This document shows positions 1 to 5,095 of a DNA stretch of 5,095 nt, piece by piece. Source of the stretch: Candidatus Martarchaeota archaeon (lineage in GTDB: Archaea > Micrarchaeota > Micrarchaeia > Micrarchaeales > Micrarchaeaceae); contig JAMCZL010000001.1 of NCBI GenBank assembly GCA_023485745.1, forward strand, positions 8,220-13,314. The letters run 5' to 3'. Made by a program: the position numbers and the translations under genes. Position 1 is the first letter of the stretch, and every line of letters starts with the position of its first letter. Under the pieces are notes generated by a model. That model saw nothing but the letters and a program-made list of their open reading frames with translations. It made no database searches and was not told the DNA's origin.

Positions 1-1
1 T

Positions 2-46
2 GCCGAAGCGACAGCATTTTTTGAACTTGACTACACTTTTGCATAG
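2..46 (+). other. Possible 3' tail of an upstream gene
   Basis: From base 2 a frame reads AEATAFFELDYTFA and stops at TAG (44-46), just ahead of the TATA-like box at 53. It could be the C-terminus of a gene lying mainly outside the window. The other two forward frames also stay open to the edge (stops at 22-24 and 66-68), so the choice is not secure. A T run at 17-22 could equally be part of a terminator. No other gene is visible in bases 1-95. Confidence 0.2.
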
Positions 47-52
47 CCAAGC

Positions 53-60
53 TTTAAAAA
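53..60 (+). promoter_or_regulatory. Putative archaeal TATA box for the radical SAM unit
   Basis: TTTAAAAA lies 36-43 bases ahead of the ATG at 96. Archaeal TATA boxes sit about 25 bases before the start of transcription, which would put the start near 80-83 and give a leader of about 14 bases just long enough to include the ribosome binding site at 84-90. The purine-rich BRE expected directly upstream is weak (CCAAGC). A second A/T-rich stretch at 73-86 is too close to the ATG to serve as the TATA box for a leadered transcript. Inferred from sequence and spacing only. Confidence 0.5.
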
Positions 61-83
61 CTTTCTAAATGGTTTAAACATAT

Positions 84-90
84 AAAGGTG
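84..90 (+). promoter_or_regulatory. Ribosome binding site of the radical SAM gene
   Basis: AAAGGTG, with GGTG at 87-90, is complementary to the archaeal 16S rRNA 3' end and leaves 5 bases before the ATG at 96. It decides the start. The in-frame ATG codons at 114, 129 and 165 lack a comparable site, so the first ATG is preferred although the first ~60 residues look poorly conserved. Confidence 0.65.
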
Positions 91-95
91 CACGT

Positions 96-1961
96 ATGGA
101 CGATATAAAATTGATGAATGCAGCTTCAATGCAGAATGAGGTCCAGATAGAGATAGAGAAGAGCATGGAAGTCAGTGAAGAAACCGATCAAAACCTTATA
201 GTAAACATAAACAATGTGAGGCCAGAAACGAGCTACGGGGAATCTGAAACTTACGACCCCCTTCTGGCTCCATACCACCGCAGCATAGAAGAAATAGAGA
301 AAATGCCAACCATAGAGCAGACTAAGACCGTATGTCCGGAATGCAAGCTGATTGTAGACGGTACAATATACCGCGACGGGGACAACGTAATGATAAGGAA
401 GCACTGCCCGGAGCACGGTTGGACCATAGAGAAATACTGGGAAGACTACGACATGTACATGAAGATGCGCAGGTACAATTACTACGGAAGGGGATTCGAC
501 AACCCCAACTACATAAACGAGAACAAGGGCGCAAACTGCCCGTTCGACTGCGGAATGTGCGAAAGGCACAAGTCCCACACTGGGCTCGCAAACGTCGTGG
601 TAACAAACCGTTGCCACCTGAGCTGCTGGTACTGCTTCTTCTATGCAAAAGAGGGCGAGGCAATATACGAGCCAAGCATAGCAGAGCTTGACAAGATATT
701 CTACAACCTCAGGAACCAGAAGCCGATACCGGCAAACGCCTTGCAGATAACCGGCGGGGAGCCAACAATGCACCCCAAGATAGTAGAAATAATAGAGCAT
801 GCCAAAAAGGCCGGCTTCGACCAGATACAGCTCAACACAACAGGAATAAATCTTGCGCTTAATCCAAGCCTGGCAATGAAGCTCAGGCATGCAGGGGTGA
901 GCACCCTTTACATGAGCTACGACGGAGTGTCCAAGAGGGCGAACCCCAAAAACCACTGGGAGGTTCCAAAGACCCTGGAAGTGGCCAGAAAGGCGAACAT
1001 CGGCATAGTGCTGGTGCCAACCGTGATAAGGACTGTGAACGACCACGAGCTCGGCGCAATGATAAACTTCGCGCTGAACAATTCTGACATAGTAAGGGCA
1101 GTCAACTTCCAGCCTGTGTCGCTGGTGGGAAGGATGCCGTCCAGGCTCAGGGAAAAGCAGCGCATATCAATACCAGGAGCCATAAAGCTCATAGAAGAGC
1201 AGACAAATGGCGTAATATCCAAATCAGACTGGTTTTCAGTGCCGTACATAGGCGGAATAAACAAGTTCCTTGAAGCACTGACCGGAGAGTACAAGTACGA
1301 CATGTCAATACACTTCGCATGCGGCGCCGGAACATACCTATTCCTAGACAGCGACAACAAGATAATACCGATTACCAGGTTCGTAGACGCGGCCGGCATG
1401 GTGGAATACCTACAGCGTGCGGTCGACGAGATGGAAGGCAAGGGAAGGATAGAAAGGAAGGCCATAGCAGTAAAGACCCTGCTGGGCTTCAGGAAATTCA
1501 TAGACAAGTCAAAGCAGCCCAAGTCGATAAACTTCTCGAAGCTGCTCCTGTCCCTGTTTACCAAGCACGATTTCGCAACCATGGGCAAATTCCAGATGAA
1601 ATCAGTATTCATAGGAATGATGCATTTCCAGGACGAATACACCTACGACATACACAGGGTAGAAAAGTGCGACATACACTACGCCATGCCAGATGGGGAA
1701 GTCCTGCCGTTCTGCACGTTCAACGTGTTCCCAGAGGTTTACCGCGACAAGGTGCAGAAGCAGTACAGCATACCATCCAGGGAGTGGCAGCAGACGCACA
1801 ACGAATGGACGTATGCCAAGGACAAATACACTAGGAACATAAAGGAGCTCGAATCCAGCGAGGAATACAAGAAGACCTACGGCAAAATGATCGACTACTT
1901 CGCGCTGCCCGTAAATGGCGGCAAGCCGGTAGCCAACTTCGCCAACGAGAAGTTCAGCTGA
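96..1961 (+). CDS. tes: Radical SAM protein of the tetraether lipid synthase (Tes, MJ0619-like) family
   Basis: This is a probable cytosolic or membrane-surface iron-sulfur enzyme. Family knowledge: Tes uses radical chemistry to join the ends of archaeal diether lipid chains, giving membrane-spanning tetraethers. Seen in the 621-residue product: an acidic, probably disordered N-terminus (1-70); a CPEC...CPEH metal-binding motif (C80, C83, C104, H107) resembling the family's rubredoxin-like site; CPFDCGMC (C148, C152, C155); the radical SAM motif CHLSCWYC (C173, C177, C180) followed by FFYA; the SAM-binding GGEP (220-223); LVPTVIRTVNDHELG and NFQPVSLVGR (306-346); CGAGTYLF (C409); and a C-terminal motif with C525, H528, PDGEVLPFC and C540. 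The gene is probably co-transcribed with the next one, 19 bp on. The radical SAM assignment is near certain. The Tes assignment rests on remembered family motifs, and a sister subfamily acting on another substrate remains possible. The symbol is tentative. Confidence 0.8.
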   Translation: MDDIKLMNAASMQNEVQIEIEKSMEVSEETDQNLIVNINNVRPETSYGESETYDPLLAPYHRSIEEIEKMPTIEQTKTVCPECKLIVDGTIYRDGDNVMIRKHCPEHGWTIEKYWEDYDMYMKMRRYNYYGRGFDNPNYINENKGANCPFDCGMCERHKSHTGLANVVVTNRCHLSCWYCFFYAKEGEAIYEPSIAELDKIFYNLRNQKPIPANALQITGGEPTMHPKIVEIIEHAKKAGFDQIQLNTTGINLALNPSLAMKLRHAGVSTLYMSYDGVSKRANPKNHWEVPKTLEVARKANIGIVLVPTVIRTVNDHELGAMINFALNNSDIVRAVNFQPVSLVGRMPSRLREKQRISIPGAIKLIEEQTNGVISKSDWFSVPYIGGINKFLEALTGEYKYDMSIHFACGAGTYLFLDSDNKIIPITRFVDAAGMVEYLQRAVDEMEGKGRIERKAIAVKTLLGFRKFIDKSKQPKSINFSKLLLSLFTKHDFATMGKFQMKSVFIGMMHFQDEYTYDIHRVEKCDIHYAMPDGEVLPFCTFNVFPEVYRDKVQKQYSIPSREWQQTHNEWTYAKDKYTRNIKELESSEEYKKTYGKMIDYFALPVNGGKPVANFANEKFS

Positions 1962-1971
1962 TTGCAGATAC

Positions 1972-1976
1972 GGTGA
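1972..1976 (+). promoter_or_regulatory. Ribosome binding site of the 235-residue protein gene
   Basis: GGTGA sits 4 bases before the ATG at 1981, inside the 19-bp gap after the preceding stop codon. It repeats the GGTG core of the upstream gene's site. No TATA-like box fits in the gap, which supports read-through from the upstream gene. Confidence 0.6.
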
Positions 1977-1980
1977 CAAA

Positions 1981-2688
1981 ATGGACAAGTCTTCAAAGCA
2001 GCCGCAGATGAACGAGTACCAGCAGGACCTCCTAAACAACGCCGATATAGATGACGAGAAGATACGCAAGCAGTACATAGAGGAGGACGGAAACCTGTAC
2101 AGGGTGCCCTATAGGATTGTCAAGAAGGTAATCTTCACAGATGTAAACAGGAAGGAGCTAAAGGACATACCGCACGCTGCGAGGCTGCAGTACAGGCTAA
2201 TGCTCAACGATGCGATACTCAAGGCCATAGTCCAGTTCTCAAAAGGGCGCATAATAATAATATACAACCCAAAATCAGCAGACAACCTCAAGGAGAAGAT
2301 AGACCTCGAAGAGATAATCAGCTTCCTTGCAGGAGAGGGCGTGAACGTGCAGAAGGAAAAAGCCATAGACGAGGACTTCGACTACTACAAGGATTTCTAT
2401 TCATATGCGTTCAAGCCCAAGCAGATACGGGAGCACGCGCCGTACGGGTACTCCCTGGAAGAATGGCGCAAGATGAAGCCTGATTGGGAGGCAAGGCTTG
2501 CCGAAGGAAGGAAGAAGAGCAGGGAAAAGTTCGAGCAGTGGCAGCAAAATTATCTGGAAGACCATCCTGAGCTCGCGGCTGAGCTTGGCATAGGGGTAAA
2601 GAAGCCCGAAACGCGCAAATCGCCGTTAGGCCTAGGGAAGAAGAAGCACAAATCCGGGGAAAAGGGATTCTGGTTCCACGGAGCCTGA
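1981..2688 (+). CDS. Unknown cysteine-free protein, in an operon with the radical SAM gene
   Basis: I do not recognise a family for this 235-residue protein. It has no signal peptide or membrane segment and not a single cysteine. Visible parts: a charged N-terminus (1-35); a segment starting NLYRVPYRIVKKVIF (38-52); an alpha/beta core (about 68-125) with YRLMLNDAILKAIVQF, then the strand GRIIIIYNP (89-97), a helix LEEIISFLAGEG (109-120) and a short strand VNVQ. This is followed by an aromatic/acidic stretch (131-145), a long charged helix or coiled coil (158-200, rich in W, E, K and R) and a basic tail (207-229). The core order resembles a ferredoxin-like fold such as the heavy-metal-associated domain, but without the CxxC metal site; this is a weak inference. 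Its 19-bp spacing behind the Tes-like gene suggests a linked role, perhaps as a partner or adaptor. Coding status is well supported by length, start site and codon use matching its neighbour. Confidence 0.8.
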   Translation: MDKSSKQPQMNEYQQDLLNNADIDDEKIRKQYIEEDGNLYRVPYRIVKKVIFTDVNRKELKDIPHAARLQYRLMLNDAILKAIVQFSKGRIIIIYNPKSADNLKEKIDLEEIISFLAGEGVNVQKEKAIDEDFDYYKDFYSYAFKPKQIREHAPYGYSLEEWRKMKPDWEARLAEGRKKSREKFEQWQQNYLEDHPELAAELGIGVKKPETRKSPLGLGKKKHKSGEKGFWFHGA

Positions 2689-2698
2689 AAACTACCTG

Positions 2699-2715
2699 TT
2701 TTTCATTTTCGTTTT
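2699..2715 (+). terminator. Putative T-rich terminator for the + strand unit, inside the 3' end of pheT
   Basis: Three T runs (2699-2703, 2706-2709, 2712-2715) begin 11 bases after the stop codon at 2688 and have no hairpin. Archaeal RNA polymerase terminates at such U-rich stretches. Most of the tract lies within the last codons of the convergent pheT, where on the other strand it encodes the Lys/Arg-rich C-terminus (TKRK), so protein composition alone could also explain it. Confidence 0.4.
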
Positions 2716-4370
2716 GTATCCTTAATAAACCTCATTATATAATCAAGGTCCATCTCAAGCGCAGCGACAGGCTCCTCTATTCTGAAATTGTTAAGAACAG
2801 AGGGGTGAATCTCTCCAAGTATTCCAATCTCTTCGCCGCCGCACACCATGCTTGCGCACCTGCCCGGTATAAATGAAGGCATATCTTTTTCCGCAAGCGA
2901 ATAGCCTACGCCAAGGTATCCAAGAACAGACTTTGCAATCGAAATGCATTCCGAGGCGTTGGCTTTTGAATGCTCTATTATTAGCCCCAGCCTTGTAGCC
3001 TCTAAGGGTTTTCCAAGTTCAAGGGAAAACACATGCCCTATTTCAAAAAGGCGCTGCGGCATCTTTTCATGCCCGGTAGTGCTTATGTCGTGCAAAAGTC
3101 CAGGCAGCAGCGAATCCCTGAGTATGCTGAAGGCCTCTGTTTTGGAGTTCTTGAGCTTAACGACTCTCCTTCTGTCAAAATCCTTGCCCATCATTTCGAA
3201 GCATGTCTTTTCATTAGTGAGGTAGTAATTGTATGCTTCAAGGAATCCGAAGCCGGAAAGCAGGGCTCCCAAAGCATTCTTGAACTCCTCCAGAGGGTCC
3301 GGCACGCCGCGCCCGGCATTTCCTACGCTGTGCGTCCCTATGTTGCCATATCCGTAGGCTATTGCAATGTCTTCAATAACATCCTGGTTGCTGAAGCAAT
3401 CGAGTCGGTATGGCTGCACCTCTGCCACCAATCCTTCATTTCCAATCTTCACAGCCGAGTATCCCATCCTTTCAAGAAGGCCGGGCAGCTCTGAATGTGC
3501 AATGTCGCAGCCCAGCACAGAGCTTATCGCCTTATATCCTACTTCCATGCTTTTCCTGCGCATCATAGGAAAAGTCTTGGCGGTTGACCCATAGGAAACT
3601 TCCACACGCCCAACCTTGGCTCCCATATTGATAAGGGAGCATGCCAACATGTCCGCCACGGCGTCGACGCTTTCATCCATTCCTGTTATGTCGACGAGCA
3701 TGCGCTTGGTCTTGCGCGATATGCTGCTGGCATTGGAGTTGATTATCGGTATAAGCGACAAGGTCTTTTCCGAATCGCGCAGGAACGGATAGGCTGCGTT
3801 GCTGTTTGAAGGCCCTAGTATAGTATAAGCGTAATCAATTCCCTTTTTGTTTTTTCTGACGACTTCCTCGAATGTGCGTTCTGAGCTCTCGCCCAACGGC
3901 ACTATCTTGCCCGAATGCAGCGCATCATAGACCAACTCGCCTTCTATCCTGTCATAATCGTGAAGGCCAATTGCAATCTTCTTTCGCTTCCTGCCATAGG
4001 TGGATCCAAGCTTTTCGGTAAAATCAACAAGATACTTAAGCGCGTTTCCAGACATGTCCAGGCCTTCTGCCACCAGCGCAGCCATGTTGGGCCGTATTCC
4101 GGAGACATTTTTCGTTACTTTTATGCTAGCACTGATTCCGCTTTCTGCGGAGTAACTTTTGGGCTTTGCGCCCTTTTTGGCGAATAACCTGAGCGTTTCC
4201 ATGAAATTGTAAAAATACAGGAGATCCGGCCTGTTGGGGGTGATGTCCAGGCTTACAATGTCGCCTTCGCTGCCCTTCACCTCCATTCCGATGCTCTCGA
4301 CCATTTTCCCGAACTCGTCCATGCCGAAATGGCTTGCAACGTCCTTCTTGTAGAAATCTATACCTGCCAT
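2703..4370 (-). CDS. pheT: Phenylalanyl-tRNA synthetase beta subunit (archaeal type)
   Basis: This is the beta subunit of the alpha2-beta2 cytosolic enzyme that attaches phenylalanine to tRNA-Phe; it also hydrolyses mischarged Tyr-tRNA-Phe. At 555 residues it is the length usual for archaea. Domains seen: an N-terminal B1 region with TPNRPDLL (44-51); the B3/B4 editing domain with GLHDYDRI (135-142), FVPL-like IVPLG (156-160), IPIINS (207-212) and VDITGMD (226-232); B5 with QPYRLD and DVIEDIAIAYGYGNI, keeping the acidic residues D324, D330, E333 and D334; the synthetase-like B6/B7 core with LRDSLLPGLL (417-426) and LFEIGHVF (441-448); and near the end FIPGRCASMV and GEIHPSVLNNF. The start follows the pheS stop by 2 bp (TAG TT ATG), with a weak AGGT site at 4378-4381, so translational coupling is likely. 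The usual PPIIN reads IPIIN here; otherwise the protein appears intact. Confidence 0.96.
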   Translation of the reverse strand: MAGIDFYKKDVASHFGMDEFGKMVESIGMEVKGSEGDIVSLDITPNRPDLLYFYNFMETLRLFAKKGAKPKSYSAESGISASIKVTKNVSGIRPNMAALVAEGLDMSGNALKYLVDFTEKLGSTYGRKRKKIAIGLHDYDRIEGELVYDALHSGKIVPLGESSERTFEEVVRKNKKGIDYAYTILGPSNSNAAYPFLRDSEKTLSLIPIINSNASSISRKTKRMLVDITGMDESVDAVADMLACSLINMGAKVGRVEVSYGSTAKTFPMMRRKSMEVGYKAISSVLGCDIAHSELPGLLERMGYSAVKIGNEGLVAEVQPYRLDCFSNQDVIEDIAIAYGYGNIGTHSVGNAGRGVPDPLEEFKNALGALLSGFGFLEAYNYYLTNEKTCFEMMGKDFDRRRVVKLKNSKTEAFSILRDSLLPGLLHDISTTGHEKMPQRLFEIGHVFSLELGKPLEATRLGLIIEHSKANASECISIAKSVLGYLGVGYSLAEKDMPSFIPGRCASMVCGGEEIGILGEIHPSVLNNFRIEEPVAALEMDLDYIMRFIKDTKRK

Positions 4371-4372
4371 AA

Positions 4373-5095
4373 CTATAACCTGAAATCTGCTATTATTTTC
4401 CTCTTGCGCAGCCAGTCCACATCATTCTTGTAGAGGTCTGTAAGCGACTCTATGCCAAGCCTGCTGAACATGAGCCTGTCAAGCCCGCCTCCCCAAGCCA
4501 GCACCGACTTATCGGTGCCGAGCGCTTCCGTTATCTCCCTTCTTATCACTCCTCCGCCGCAGAGCTCTATCCAGTCGTTGTGTTCGCTGTCGAAGTATTC
4601 CACTTCGAGTCCCGGCTCAACGAACGGAAAGTAGGAAGGTTTTATCTTTATTTTGAAGCCTCCAAGCTGGCTGTAAAAGAGCTTCAGCGTGCCTATCAAT
4701 TCAGAAAGCCCCAGTCCATCGCCTATTATTATGCCGTCATACTGGTAGAGTTCGGCAAGGTGCTTGTAATCTATGCTCTCGTTCCTGAAGACTTTGCCAA
4801 CATAAAAAAGTTTTACCGGATATTCCTCATGGCCGTTACCATATTCCTTTATGTAATGCGCCGATATGCTGGTAGTGTGGGTCCTTAGCACTGCCTCTGC
4901 TGCGATTTCGGCACTCCACTTGCCGCCCCAGTTCTTCTTGTGCATTTCCTTTACCTTTTCCACAAGCGCCTTTTCAGGCAGGCTTATCTTTTCAGGATTC
5001 GAAAGGAAGAAGGTGTCTTGCATGTCCCTTGTCGGATGGTCCTGCGGGGAGAACAGCGCGTCAAAATTCCAGAAAGCAGGCTCCATGATATGCCC
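4373..5095 (-). CDS. pheS: Phenylalanyl-tRNA synthetase alpha subunit, C-terminal part (cut by window edge)
   Basis: This is the catalytic subunit that activates phenylalanine with ATP and transfers it to tRNA-Phe. The last 240 codons are visible and the frame is open to the window edge (GHI precedes the methionine at 5086). That methionine sits inside motif 1, so it is not the start; archaeal PheS is roughly 480-500 residues, so about half is outside the window. Seen, counted from the first visible residue: AFWNFDALFSPQDHPTRDMQDTF (7-29; class II motif 1 region), RTHTTSIS (71-78), motif 2 KVFRNESIDYKHLAE (101-115, with R104 and E106), PSYFPFVEPGLEVE (153-166), WIELCGGGVIRREI (175-188) and motif 3 AWGGGLDRLMFSRLGI (200-215, with R207). 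The protein ends DVDWLRKRKIIADFRL, a usual archaeal-type end. It lies immediately upstream of pheT in the same transcript. Confidence 0.96.
   Translation of the reverse strand, partial: GHIMEPAFWNFDALFSPQDHPTRDMQDTFFLSNPEKISLPEKALVEKVKEMHKKNWGGKWSAEIAAEAVLRTHTTSISAHYIKEYGNGHEEYPVKLFYVGKVFRNESIDYKHLAELYQYDGIIIGDGLGLSELIGTLKLFYSQLGGFKIKIKPSYFPFVEPGLEVEYFDSEHNDWIELCGGGVIRREITEALGTDKSVLAWGGGLDRLMFSRLGIESLTDLYKNDVDWLRKRKIIADFRL
4378..4381 (-). promoter_or_regulatory. Weak ribosome binding site of pheT, within pheS
   Basis: AGGT on the minus strand lies 7 bases ahead of the pheT ATG and overlaps the last codons of pheS. It is shorter than the GGTG(A) sites of the + strand genes, so ribosomes finishing pheS and restarting across the 2-bp gap are probably the main route. 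Confidence 0.35.

Noticed and set aside
72..79. GTTTAAAC palindrome ahead of the first gene, considered as an operator
   Set aside because: An 8-base A/T-rich palindrome is expected by chance in a promoter region, and no second copy or longer symmetry is seen.
126..1046. Long minus-strand frame (306 codons) with hydrophobic, Val/Tyr/Cys-rich translation
   Set aside because: It lies wholly antisense to the radical SAM gene. Its composition is what the reverse complement of the ATA-, AAG- and TAC-rich codons of that gene gives, and no known domain or ribosome site is visible.
917..1642. Minus-strand frame of 241 codons
   Set aside because: Antisense shadow of the radical SAM gene, with no recognisable motif; the + strand protein has conserved blocks throughout this stretch.
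1319..1834. Forward frame of 171 codons, Arg/Gln/His-rich
   Set aside because: An out-of-frame reading of the radical SAM gene; low-complexity composition and no plausible start site.
1602..2078. Minus-strand frame of 158 codons crossing the gap between the two + strand genes
   Set aside because: Antisense to two supported genes and without motif support.
3033..3494. Plus-strand frame of 153 codons inside pheT
   Set aside because: Antisense to well-conserved PheT B5 and B6/B7 segments.
4373..5086. A complete 237-residue PheS starting at the methionine at 5086
   Set aside because: The frame continues to the window edge and the methionine falls within the conserved motif 1 region, so the gene is cut by the window rather than short.
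1..5095. Search by eye for tRNA genes, CRISPR repeats, insertion-sequence ends and direct repeats
   Set aside because: Nothing convincing was found; nearly all bases are accounted for by four genes.

Overview
The window looks archaeal. Both phenylalanyl-tRNA synthetase subunits are of the archaeal/eukaryotic type: the beta subunit is only 555 residues, with no bacterial-style N-terminal EMAP/tRNA-binding domain visible. The first gene is a radical SAM enzyme of the archaeal tetraether-lipid synthase (Tes, MJ0619-like) type. The first promoter has an A/T-rich TATA-like box, and the ribosome binding sites read GGTG(A), matching the archaeal 16S rRNA tail. Isoleucine ATA and arginine AGG codons are very common. 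The compact packing and moderate G+C would suit a small-genome (DPANN/Micrarchaeota-like) lineage, but that placement is only a guess.

Layout. Bases 1-95 hold a TATA-like box, a short leader and possibly the tail of an upstream gene. On the + strand lie a 621-residue radical SAM protein (96-1961) and, 19 bp later, a 235-residue cysteine-free protein of unknown function (1981-2688). They look like one two-gene transcription unit. Only 14 bp separate the second gene from the convergent minus-strand unit. That unit is pheS (truncated by the right edge of the window; its stop is at 4373) followed after 2 bp by pheT (4370 down to 2703). No stretch over 300 bp lacks a gene. I saw no tRNA, rRNA, CRISPR array, insertion sequence or large repeat.

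How the genes work together. PheS and PheT form the heterotetrameric enzyme that charges tRNA-Phe, and PheT also carries the editing domain. This pair is housekeeping. The + strand pair is the more interesting half. The radical SAM protein carries all the landmark motifs I associate with the Tes family, which joins the ends of archaeal diether lipid chains to give membrane-spanning tetraethers. The unknown downstream protein has no cysteine, so it cannot be an iron-sulfur partner using Cys ligands. It has a predicted small alpha/beta core and a strongly basic C-terminal tail. A role as a partner or membrane/substrate adaptor for the radical SAM enzyme is inference from gene order alone.
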